Assembly (NCBI RefSeq): GCF_004347735.1
Contig: NZ_SLTI01000060.1
Span: forward strand, 186,001-250,000
Length of the DNA: 64,000 nt
Reading direction: 5' to 3'
Source: Sulfuricurvum sp. IAE1
GTDB taxonomy: Bacteria > Campylobacterota > Campylobacteria > Campylobacterales > Sulfurimonadaceae
This document shows, in pieces, positions 1 through 6,530 of this stretch. Numbering within the stretch: position 1 is the stretch's first letter; every line of letters begins with the position of its first letter. Under the pieces are notes generated by a model. That model searched no databases, was not told where the DNA came from, and was given only the letters and a program-made list of their open reading frames with translations. The position numbers and the translations under genes were made by a program.

Positions 1-1
1 C

Positions 2-385
2 GGGTACAACCCGTTTTTGCTGGGATTCATGACTGCCGTTTCGGCGATCATCCCGGTAGTCGGAACGGCCCTCGTATGGGTACCCGTCGCATTGAATGAA
101 TACTTTGAAGGGGAAATATTCAACGCGCTGGTCATCGCCGTCTACTCTTGGGCGGTGATGGCATTTTTCATCGACAACATCGTCAAACTGGTGATTTTGA
201 ACTTCGTGAACCGTGCGATGAGCGACGGGAAACGTAAAATGAACGAATTCGTCATTTTCTTCGCTATCGTCGGAGGATTGGCTACTTTCGGGTTCTGGGG
301 ATTTGTATTCGGACCGGCAATTGTCGCGTTTGCGATTACGACCCTCCGCATCGTCCGCAAAAGAGGCAGAGGAGGTTGCCGCTGA
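2..385 (+). CDS. AI-2E family transporter (PerM-like), C-terminal part
   Basis: The reading frame is open from the left edge and ends with TGA at 383-385, so only the last ~127 residues of an inner-membrane permease are present. The visible part starts GYNPFLLGF, has the conserved AVSAIIPVVG segment of the AI-2E exporter (UPF0118/PerM) family, several hydrophobic helices and a basic C-terminal tail. Family members are reported as exporters of the AI-2 signal or as Na+/H+ antiporters; the substrate here cannot be told. The gene ends directly against the stop codon of the convergent gene on the other strand, with no spacer. Confidence 0.85.
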   Translation, partial: GYNPFLLGFMTAVSAIIPVVGTALVWVPVALNEYFEGEIFNALVIAVYSWAVMAFFIDNIVKLVILNFVNRAMSDGKRKMNEFVIFFAIVGGLATFGFWGFVFGPAIVAFAITTLRIVRKRGRGGCR

Positions 386-706
386 TTAAGCCTCTTTGGA
401 AGCGGTAAGGGTGCGAACTTCCTCGCGCAGGCGTGCGAGTTCATCCATGATCGAGGAGAGTTCCTCGGATGAGGGTTTGGAGTCGTTGAGCGAGGAGGAT
501 TGAAAAGTTGAGCGGATCGTTTCGCCCAGAGCGTCGAATTTGCTTTTGGCCTGTTCGATCAGTTCGTTTTCTTCCAGATTCAGCCCCTCTTCGATCTCGC
601 GGATTTTTTCGGCGATTTCGTCCTGATGTTTCAGCAGATAATAGGCGGCAGCCCCCCCTATCGCCGCACCGAGGATAAAGCTCATCAGTGTGTGATCGTC
701 ATTCAT
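386..706 (-). CDS. Small YtxH-like membrane protein
   Basis: A 106-residue protein with one glycine/alanine-rich transmembrane helix at about residues 8-25 (SFILGAAIGGAAAYYLL), followed by a charged, probably coiled-coil cytoplasmic tail. The pattern is typical of YtxH/GvpP-like envelope proteins, whose role is unknown. ATG at 706 is chosen over an upstream in-frame start at 754 because AAGGA lies about 8 nt before it and the N-terminus then begins just ahead of the helix. It overlaps the end of the upstream DUF948-like gene by 8 bp, so the two are probably co-translated. Family assignment rests on architecture only. Confidence 0.7.
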   Translation of the reverse strand: MNDDHTLMSFILGAAIGGAAAYYLLKHQDEIAEKIREIEEGLNLEENELIEQAKSKFDALGETIRSTFQSSSLNDSKPSSEELSSIMDELARLREEVRTLTASKEA

Positions 707-1118
707 GCGAAGATCCTTCGTTCGATTTTTTCTTGAATATCTGCGACATGGCACCGATAGCGAGCGTTCCGATCGTCACTTTTGCGATGGCGTTGGACGC
801 TTTGAGGGCGAGCGACTGCGTTTCGGTATGGATATAGCTGATCAGGTCGCGCACCTCGTGCAGAGCCAGAAGCGATTTTTCGCTGATGGAACGGGTTTCG
901 TCTTTGAGATGGGCGAGGAGTTCGCTGACGTCGTGCAGCGTGACGGCGGCTTTGGTCGAGATAAAGCTCAATTCGTTCTGCACATGGCCGATGAATTCGT
1001 TGAGACGACGGAAGGTTTTGAACGCCATAACGCCGATCACGACAATCACGGCCGTGATAAAGACCATGCACACCGCGATAATCCCGGTAAAAATGATCAA
1101 TAACTCCTGCTCGTTCAT
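699..1118 (-). CDS. DUF948-like membrane protein
   Basis: A 139-residue protein: an N-terminal transmembrane helix (about residues 5-33, rich in I/V/A), then a long amphipathic helical region with heptad-like spacing, a second weak hydrophobic patch near residue 115 (IGTLAIGAM) and a lysine-rich end. This resembles DUF948 (YoxC-like) proteins, which have no defined biochemical function. It is followed with an 8-bp overlap by the YtxH-like gene, a pairing that suggests a small envelope-stress or scaffold operon. The start ATG at 1118 is supported by an AAAGGATCGG-like ribosome site. Confidence 0.65.
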   Translation of the reverse strand: MNEQELLIIFTGIIAVCMVFITAVIVVIGVMAFKTFRRLNEFIGHVQNELSFISTKAAVTLHDVSELLAHLKDETRSISEKSLLALHEVRDLISYIHTETQSLALKASNAIAKVTIGTLAIGAMSQIFKKKSNEGSSHE

Positions 1119-1145
1119 TCCGATCCTTTGTGCGCTTGTCGGTTT

Positions 1146-1151
1146 ATTATA
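1146..1151 (-). promoter_or_regulatory. -10 element of the DUF948/YtxH operon
   Basis: TATAAT on the minus strand (ATTATA on the plus), about 28 nt upstream of the ATG at 1118. No clear -35 box is seen, as is usual for housekeeping promoters in this phylum. Confidence 0.5.
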
Positions 1152-1173
1152 GCGCGCTTTTGAAAAAATTTGC

Positions 1174-1179
1174 TACTAT
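1174..1179 (+). promoter_or_regulatory. Possible -10 element of zupT
   Basis: TACTAT preceded by GC, 30 nt upstream of the zupT ATG and after an A-rich run. One mismatch from TATAAT; assigned by position only. Confidence 0.35.
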
Positions 1180-1208
1180 CGCAGTATCGATGATGCAAAA
1201 GGCCTGGT

Positions 1209-2045
1209 ATGGAATTGACGATTACGGAATTGGCGGTCGCGTTTTCCCTGACCCTTTTGGCCGGTCTTTCGACGGGGATAGGGGCGGCGCTGGCTTTTTT
1301 TTCCCGCCGCGATAATACCGCTCTTCTCTCGGTCGGTATGGGATTTTCCGCAGGGGTGATGATCTACATCTCCTTCGCCGAAATCCTGGTCAAATCCAAA
1401 GCCGCTTTCGTTCCGGAATTCGGGGAGATCGGTGCCGAAGCCTCGATGCTGGGGTGCTTTTTTGCGGGCTTTGCGGTAGCGTTTGCGATCGACCGTCTTA
1501 TCCCAGAAGACATCAACCCCCACGAACTGAAGAGCGATGCCGAACTCTCGGGGCTCAAATCGGAGCATATCGCGCACAGGCGTTTGCATACCCTGCGCCG
1601 TACGGGGATGTTCACCGCCGCGGCGATCGCGATCCACAATTTTCCCGAAGGGTTCGCGACCTTTGTATCCGCTCTTGATTCCCTGACTATGGGGATCGGT
1701 ATCGCGCTGGCGGTTGCGATCCATAACATCCCCGAAGGGATGGCGGTATCGCTGCCGATTTACCATGCGACGGGAGAACGGAAAAAAGCGTTCGGTTATG
1801 CGTTGCTTTCAGGGCTTGCCGAGCCGTTGGGGGCGGCATTTGGATTTTTTCTGCTGATGCCGCTTATGGGGGAGCTGACGCTTGGAATCACATTTGGCCT
1901 GGTGGCGGGGATCATGATTTACATCTGCCTTGACGAACTCCTCCCCTCCGCACGCATTTACGGCAATGCCCACACGACGATGGGGGGAATCGTGGCCGGA
2001 ATGGGGGTGATGGCGTCGAGCCTGCTGCTTTTTAAAATCGTCTGA
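1209..2045 (+). CDS. zupT: Zinc/metal transporter ZupT (ZIP family)
   Basis: A 278-residue inner-membrane protein with eight predicted helices. It carries the two ZIP signature motifs that hold the metal: HNFPEGFATF and HNIPEGMAV, plus the E-x-L-x-P-like element in the last third (DELLPS). Length matches the ZupT subfamily, which imports Zn2+, Fe2+, Mn2+ and other divalent ions. ATG at 1209 is preceded by AAAGG. Its last 14 bp overlap the 3' end of the convergent kinase-like gene. The neighbouring Fur-box-like palindrome at 2819-2836 belongs to that other gene, not to zupT. Confidence 0.93.
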   Translation: MELTITELAVAFSLTLLAGLSTGIGAALAFFSRRDNTALLSVGMGFSAGVMIYISFAEILVKSKAAFVPEFGEIGAEASMLGCFFAGFAVAFAIDRLIPEDINPHELKSDAELSGLKSEHIAHRRLHTLRRTGMFTAAAIAIHNFPEGFATFVSALDSLTMGIGIALAVAIHNIPEGMAVSLPIYHATGERKKAFGYALLSGLAEPLGAAFGFFLLMPLMGELTLGITFGLVAGIMIYICLDELLPSARIYGNAHTTMGGIVAGMGVMASSLLLFKIV

Positions 2046-2805
2046 AAAATGCCAGGGTGTCGCAGATCGCCTTAGCGTCTTTTCCCAAAAAACGGTACAG
2101 CGGGCGTATGAGGAGATACGTTATCCGGTACCGTCTGGCTTCTTCGGTCAGGTTGTCCCACAGATCCGGGCGGAGTGCACGATGGTACGCATCCAGCCCC
2201 GTTTCGACGAGATCGGGAGAACGAAGTTTTCGAAACAGGGTATGGGCGTACAAAAATCCGTCGCGCACGATTGCTTCGTCGAGGCTTAGCGTGTTTTCGA
2301 GATTTTCCTCGAAGTCCATAAAATAGATGCTACCCTCTTTGTAGGCGATGTCCCGGAGTGCGGGGCGGGAATGGAAAAAGCCGCGGTTGTGCAGATCGGC
2401 CAGCGCATGGGAAAGCTGGACGATAAGAATCTTTTTTTCTTCCATTTTCATCGCTGAACTCCCCAGCAGGATGCTCAGCGGGATTCCGGCATCTTCGAGG
2501 ACGAGATATTCGGGAGTTTGGAGGACGATCCAGGGGACACGGATGCCGTTGTCTCTCAGCTGCCGAAGGCGTTTCGCTTCATAGGCCAAAGAGGCTTTGG
2601 GATCGGTGACGACGGTCGGGCGGAAAAAATTGTTGTTCACCGCTTTGGAGAGGATCAACATCAATTTGTGCCAGATGTTCGCTTCCCCCGCTTCGGGTTG
2701 TTTCACCCAGTATTTTTCACCGTTCTCGATGAAGCTGAAGGTTCGACTGCCGGGGTTTTGCGAGATCAGTTCGGCGACTCGTACCGAGAGTGGCGACGGC
2801 TCCAT
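2032..2805 (-). CDS. WaaP/Kdo-kinase-like protein kinase fold
   Basis: A 257-residue protein of the lipopolysaccharide-kinase (Kdo/WaaP, RIO-like) superfamily. Visible kinase elements: a VKQ lysine near residue 35, a helix-C-like glutamate near 77, a catalytic loop HSRPALRD at 145-152, where known kinases have H-x-D, and a DFE at 164-166 in place of DFG. Members of this fold phosphorylate LPS core heptose or Kdo, or act on unknown small substrates; no LPS genes flank it, so the substrate is open. The ATG at 2805 has AAGGGGA upstream. A perfect palindrome resembling a Fur box sits just in front of it, so iron control is likely. Confidence 0.7.
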   Translation of the reverse strand: MEPSPLSVRVAELISQNPGSRTFSFIENGEKYWVKQPEAGEANIWHKLMLILSKAVNNNFFRPTVVTDPKASLAYEAKRLRQLRDNGIRVPWIVLQTPEYLVLEDAGIPLSILLGSSAMKMEEKKILIVQLSHALADLHNRGFFHSRPALRDIAYKEGSIYFMDFEENLENTLSLDEAIVRDGFLYAHTLFRKLRSPDLVETGLDAYHRALRPDLWDNLTEEARRYRITYLLIRPLYRFLGKDAKAICDTLAFFRRF

Positions 2806-2818
2806 TTATTTCCCCTTT

Positions 2819-2838
2819 TAATGATAATTATCATTATA
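2819..2838 (-). promoter_or_regulatory. Fur-box-like palindrome overlapping a -10 element
   Basis: Positions 2819-2836 form a perfect 18-bp palindrome (TAATGATAATTATCATTA), close to the classical iron box GATAATGATAATCATTATC. On the minus strand TATAAT (2833-2838) overlaps it, and the kinase-like start codon is 14 bp downstream. Binding here would block RNA polymerase, which is how Fur represses under iron-replete conditions. Fur itself is not in the window. Confidence 0.65.
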
Positions 2839-2888
2839 ACATAAACCCTTTTGGGCCGGTTGTTCCTTTTGATGCTCTTTTAAGTATC

Positions 2889-2899
2889 TAAAACATATA
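2889..2899 (+). repeat. Direct repeat copy 1 upstream of parA-like gene
   Basis: The 11-mer TAAAACATATA lies 35 nt before the ParA start and is repeated exactly at 3595-3605 before the small partner gene. The first copy lies inside a short inverted repeat, AGTAT (2884-2888) and ATACT (2897-2901). It may be an operator or partition site for the small DNA-binding protein. Confidence 0.4.
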
Positions 2900-2933
2900 C
2901 TTTTGATATTAAGAGTATATGGAAGGCATATTT

Positions 2934-3578
2934 ATGATCATTACCTTATCGCATCAAAAGGGTGGGGTTGGAAAATCGACCGTCGCCTGGAACCTGGCTG
3001 TCGGCTTTTCAAAAATCATGCCGACACGGATCGTTGATCTCGATACCCAGCGCTCGCTGACCGTAACCAATGCCCTGCGTCGTGAGCAGGGGATGGAGCC
3101 GATAGAGATGCTCCATTTCGGAAGCGCCGAAGAGTTGGCCGAATACGCCGCCGGGGATACGGACGATGTTGTCACGATCATCGATTCGGGCGGATTCGAC
3201 AGTGCCTTCAACCGCGTCGCGATCATCGCCTCCGATCTGCTGCTTACTCCCGTCAGCGACAAGCCGTTCGATCTCATGGGGTTGCAAAAATACGAAGAGA
3301 TACTTAAAAGCCTTTCGGAAATTCAGGGCGAGACGATCAAAACGCGCGTCGTTTTCAACAACATCAACCCTTCGATGAAACGGTTCGGGGAACTGATCGA
3401 TTTCATCTGCATGTCCGATCATTTCGAGCTGTTGGTGTCGGTATTGCGCCAGCGGGTCGATTTTGCCCACTCGGTGGGAGAGGGGAAAAGCATCAAAGAG
3501 TACCGGATTTTCAGCCGCGCCGATCAGGAAATGGACGAGCTGTTCGAAGAGGTCAGAACGCTTTTAAATATTCAATAG
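2934..3578 (+). CDS. ParA-family ATPase (Soj/ParF-like)
   Basis: A 214-residue ATPase with the deviant Walker A motif KGGVGKST at residues 9-16, including the signature lysine of the ParA/MinD group, and a DLDTQRS Walker-A'-like segment. It has no N-terminal DNA-binding domain, like the short ParF and Soj type. ATG at 2934 is chosen over 2919 because GGAAGG lies ~10 nt upstream and the protein then starts directly at the first strand (MIITLSHQ). A small ribbon-helix-helix-like gene follows 40 bp downstream, giving a plasmid-style partition pair. It may position a cargo or be a relic of an integrated plasmid. Confidence 0.85.
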   Translation: MIITLSHQKGGVGKSTVAWNLAVGFSKIMPTRIVDLDTQRSLTVTNALRREQGMEPIEMLHFGSAEELAEYAAGDTDDVVTIIDSGGFDSAFNRVAIIASDLLLTPVSDKPFDLMGLQKYEEILKSLSEIQGETIKTRVVFNNINPSMKRFGELIDFICMSDHFELLVSVLRQRVDFAHSVGEGKSIKEYRIFSRADQEMDELFEEVRTLLNIQ

Positions 3579-3594
3579 GTATTTAATTAATATT

Positions 3595-3605
3595 TAAAAC
3601 ATATA
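3595..3605 (+). repeat. Direct repeat copy 2 upstream of the small partner gene
   Basis: Exact second copy of TAAAACATATA, 13 nt before the start of the 72-residue gene and inside an AT-rich spacer. Confidence 0.4.
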
Positions 3606-3618
3606 TAAAGGATATAAA

Positions 3619-3837
3619 ATGGCAAAGAAAAACTTTCTGCAAAACATTGAAAAAGTAAAAAGTTCCGCCGCCATGAGCGAACGCAAAGAAGGCTCGTCCG
3701 AGAAAGGGAAAAAGAAAAAACTGATTACGATCCCGATCGAATGGGAAAAGAAAATCCGCGATTACCACGGCGGCACGGTCAGCGCTTATATCCTGATCGC
3801 TTTGCAGGAGCGGATGCAGCGCGACGGCCTGCTGTAA
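3619..3837 (+). CDS. Small ribbon-helix-helix-like ParA partner
   Basis: A 72-residue basic protein. Residues 1-35 are lysine-rich and probably unstructured; residues 36-72 (LITIPIEWEKKIRDY then SAYILIALQERM) fit a beta strand followed by two helices, as in ribbon-helix-helix DNA-binding proteins such as ParG and omega. Those proteins bind the partition site, repress the operon and stimulate the ParA ATPase through a flexible basic N-terminus, and the domain order here is the same. The ATG has AAGGAT upstream. No sequence match to a named family was recognised; the call rests on size, charge pattern and position after ParA. Confidence 0.6.
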   Translation: MAKKNFLQNIEKVKSSAAMSERKEGSSEKGKKKKLITIPIEWEKKIRDYHGGTVSAYILIALQERMQRDGLL

Positions 3838-4016
3838 GGGGCGAATAATGCGAAAAGGTCTTCTTCCAGATCTGTGGAGAGAGCGGCATTAAAACGCTTT
3901 TCCAGCGAATGCAACTCTTTAAACGGGTCGAGTAGAAAACGTATTTCTGTTATAGGGAAAATGTAAGTTTGGATTTTATCGGTTGGTTGAAAATTTCAGG
4001 AAGTTTTTTTGAAGGG
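3838..4016. other. Stretch without a recognised gene before tRNA-Phe
   Basis: About 180 bp between the ParA partner and tRNA-Phe. On the minus strand a frame is open from 3995 to a TAA at 3786-3788 and reads like protein (for example LLDPFKELHSLEKRF), but it has no ATG, so it may be a decayed gene. A T-run just before the tRNA 3' end could serve the opposite strand. No repeats or attachment site were seen. Confidence 0.4.
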
Positions 4017-4092
4017 TGGTGGCCAATCTCGGAATCGAACCAAGGACACAATGATTTTCAGTCATTTGCTCTACCGACTGAGCTAATTGGCC
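4017..4092 (-). tRNA. tRNA-Phe (GAA)
   Basis: 76 nt on the minus strand with the CCA end encoded. The acceptor stem GGCCAAT pairs with ATTGGCC. The D arm has AGCTCAGTCGGTAGAGC, the anticodon loop is CTGAAAA (anticodon GAA) on an AATGA/TCATT stem, and the T loop is GGTTCGATTCC. Confidence 0.97.
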
Positions 4093-4109
4093 ACATTTGT
4101 GAGGCCGAA

Positions 4110-4115
4110 ATTATA
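4110..4115 (-). promoter_or_regulatory. -10 element of tRNA-Phe
   Basis: TATAAT on the minus strand, 17 nt before the tRNA 5' end. The -35 region is weak (TTGTTT-like at 4131-4136). Confidence 0.55.
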
Positions 4116-4155
4116 GCCCTGTTAGCTTAAAAACAAGCTTAAAGGGAAAATCGGC

Positions 4156-5364
4156 TTATTTCAGCGCGTTGACGTACTCCTTGAAGAGGTTGCCGCGTTC
4201 GGCGTAGGAGCTGAACTGATCCAGGCTTGCGGCGGCGGGTGAGAGCATCGCGATGCTGTTTGCGTCAAGGGTCTGGGCGATACGTTCGACCGCGACGTCG
4301 AGCGTGCCGCACAGAATGCAGGGGATCGCGTAGCGCTCGCACAGTAGGGCCAGCCGCTCGGCATTGGAGCCGATAGCGTAGATGCGGACATCGTAGCGTT
4401 TGAGAGGGGCGAAAAGCTCTTCGAGCTCGACCCCCTTGTCGTCGCCGCCGAGGATCAGGTGGATCGTATCGTCTTTGTAGGTGCGCAGCGCGGCGAGGGT
4501 AGCGTCGATATTGGTCGCTTTGGAATCGTTGATCCACAGCCGCCCCAGCGCATCACGGAACTCCTCCTGGCGGTGGGGATCGAGGACAAAAGCGTTGATC
4601 TTATCGTAGTCGACGCGGTCGAAAAGGATCTTGTCGATCCCCATCGCGATCAGCGCGTCCATCAAAAACGCCCCTTTAAACTTGATTTTAGACGCATCGA
4701 TACCGAAATACGCCGCAAGGTCCTCTTCGGTTTCGTAAGGGATAACGAAAGCGTTGGTGGGGGTGTCGGCGTAGATTTTTGGAAGGATCACCGCTTCCCC
4801 TTCTTTCATCATGGAGAGGGGCTTGAGTTTTGCGGCGACGTACTCTTCCATACTGCCGTGCCAGCTGACGTGGTCGGGAGTGATGGGGAGAAGGGCGTAG
4901 ACGTTGGGGCGTGCCGTATTGGTATAGTGCATCGTAAACGAGCTTGTCTCCAGAATCCAGATAGGGGCTTCTGGGGACATGTCGGCCAGCGGCGTGCCGA
5001 TGTTTCCGCCGCTGATCGCGCCGCGGTCGGCAAGGAGGTGTTCGACCATCTGGGTGGTGGTCGTTTTGCCGTTGGTGCCGCTGATCCAGATGCTAAAAGG
5101 GGTTTGCGGGGCAAAAAAATCGTATTCGCTGATAAGGTGGGTCGCATTTTGAATCAGCGGATGGTGGGGGGGGATCCCCGGGGAGGTGATCTCATGGGTA
5201 AACTGCACACTGTCGAATTCGCTGACCGGCTGGACGAGATTGCCTTCCTCGTCGGTGTAGGCTTCGACGGCCTTGTCGTCGAAAAAGGTGCAGGGGCCGA
5301 GTTTTTTGGCGATGGCACGGGTCGTTTTCCCGTACCCGAAGCAGGCGATCTTGAGATTATTCAT
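4156..5364 (-). CDS. murD: UDP-N-acetylmuramoyl-L-alanine--D-glutamate ligase
   Basis: MurD adds D-glutamate to UDP-MurNAc-L-Ala in the cytoplasm, using ATP. The 402 residues hold an N-terminal Rossmann-like UDP-binding domain, the Mur ligase P-loop SGTNGKTTTT at 95-104, and a C-terminal domain with DPHRQEEF, WINDSKATN and LGGDDKG, all typical of MurD. It is somewhat shorter than the ~438-residue enterobacterial enzyme, mainly in the N-terminal part. It lies 10 bp after mraY on the same strand, so the two peptidoglycan precursor genes form a pair, unlike the large dcw cluster of many bacteria. Confidence 0.95.
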   Translation of the reverse strand: MNNLKIACFGYGKTTRAIAKKLGPCTFFDDKAVEAYTDEEGNLVQPVSEFDSVQFTHEITSPGIPPHHPLIQNATHLISEYDFFAPQTPFSIWISGTNGKTTTTQMVEHLLADRGAISGGNIGTPLADMSPEAPIWILETSSFTMHYTNTARPNVYALLPITPDHVSWHGSMEEYVAAKLKPLSMMKEGEAVILPKIYADTPTNAFVIPYETEEDLAAYFGIDASKIKFKGAFLMDALIAMGIDKILFDRVDYDKINAFVLDPHRQEEFRDALGRLWINDSKATNIDATLAALRTYKDDTIHLILGGDDKGVELEELFAPLKRYDVRIYAIGSNAERLALLCERYAIPCILCGTLDVAVERIAQTLDANSIAMLSPAAASLDQFSSYAERGNLFKEYVNALK

Positions 5365-5374
5365 AGCAATTCTT

Positions 5375-6433
5375 TTAGCGGATTTTGAGGGTGATGAGGG
5401 CGAGGATGTTCGACAGCAGCGAAATAATCCAGAACCGGACGATGATTTTGTTTTCGGCCCATTGTTTCATCTCGAAATGGTGATGGATGGGGGCCATCAG
5501 AAAAACCCGCTTTTTACGGAGTTTGTAGCTCCCTACCTGCAAAATGACCGATACGGTTTCGATGACGAAAATGAGGCCGATGAGGATGAGGAGAACTTCG
5601 CTTTTCCCGATGATCGCCATGTAGGCGATGAACGCACCCAGCGTGAGCGAACCGCTGTCCCCCATGAAAACCTGCGCCGGATGGCAGTTGAACCACAAAA
5701 AGCCCAGGAGCGATCCCATCAGTGCCGCCGAGATAATGACCACTTCACCCGCCGGGATTTTGGGCATCAGGAGGTAGTGGGCGAGTGCGGCGTTACCGAC
5801 GATGTAGACGATGACGCTGAGCGAAAGAAGGGCGAAAATGGAGGGGACGGTGGCCAGGCCGTCGAGGCCGTCGGTGAGGTTGACGGCGTTGGAGGTGGCG
5901 ATGATGACGAGAACCCAGAACGCGATGCTGAACCATCCCATGTCAAAGAGGCTTGATTTGATGAACGGGAGATAAAACCCGGTGTCGAGCTTGGCGTAGT
6001 AGATCAAGAACGCGCCGATGGCCACACCGAAGATGAGCTGGAGGGCCATTTTGGCCCGTGCGGTGAGTCCGGCAAGGTTGTGCCCGCCGCGAATTTTGCC
6101 CCAGTCGTCGGTAAAGCCGATGTAGGCATAGAAGACGAGCGTCAGGATCGCACCGACCGCAAAAGGGTTGAGGAGGTTGACCGTCAGCAGCGACGCGATA
6201 ATCGTGGAGGCGACGAAAACGATTCCTCCCATCGTCGGGGTTTTGGCTTTTCCCTGGTGGGCGCTGACGTATTCGTTGATGGGCTGGACACGACTGGAGC
6301 GCTGTGCCCATGCGATGAACCGCGGCATGAGAAAGAGGGTCAGGAACAGTCCGATGAAAAACGCGACGCCCGCACGGACGGTGATGTACTGGAAGAGGTT
6401 GATGCCGAGGATCTGATGAAACCAATATAACAT
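5375..6433 (-). CDS. mraY: Phospho-N-acetylmuramoyl-pentapeptide transferase
   Basis: MraY transfers phospho-MurNAc-pentapeptide to undecaprenyl phosphate, making lipid I at the inner membrane. The protein has 352 residues and about ten transmembrane helices. Conserved cytoplasmic elements are visible: FTDDWGK (paired aspartates), NAVNLTDGLDGLA, and the MGDSGSL and APIHHHFE loops that hold Mg2+ and substrate. Start ATG at 6433 gives MLYWFHQI, the usual N-terminus. It is transcribed away from gpmI and leads into murD. Confidence 0.97.
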   Translation of the reverse strand: MLYWFHQILGINLFQYITVRAGVAFFIGLFLTLFLMPRFIAWAQRSSRVQPINEYVSAHQGKAKTPTMGGIVFVASTIIASLLTVNLLNPFAVGAILTLVFYAYIGFTDDWGKIRGGHNLAGLTARAKMALQLIFGVAIGAFLIYYAKLDTGFYLPFIKSSLFDMGWFSIAFWVLVIIATSNAVNLTDGLDGLATVPSIFALLSLSVIVYIVGNAALAHYLLMPKIPAGEVVIISAALMGSLLGFLWFNCHPAQVFMGDSGSLTLGAFIAYMAIIGKSEVLLILIGLIFVIETVSVILQVGSYKLRKKRVFLMAPIHHHFEMKQWAENKIIVRFWIISLLSNILALITLKIR

Positions 6434-6492
6434 TAAATTAACTCTTTTCTTTCTGATAAGATTTCAAAAGCAATGCAAAAGTGACATTTTAA

Positions 6493-6498
6493 TATAAT
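6493..6498 (+). promoter_or_regulatory. -10 element of gpmI
   Basis: TATAAT 32 nt before the TTG start of gpmI, inside the divergent mraY/gpmI spacer, preceded by a T/A-rich run and no clear -35. Confidence 0.5.
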
Positions 6499-6530
6499 CC
6501 GCACAAAGTTTGATTAATCAAGGAGCCAAC

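Noticed and set aside
2919-2933. Longer start of the ParA gene
   Set aside because: GGAAGG sits between the two ATGs and the internal ATG gives the standard N-terminus.
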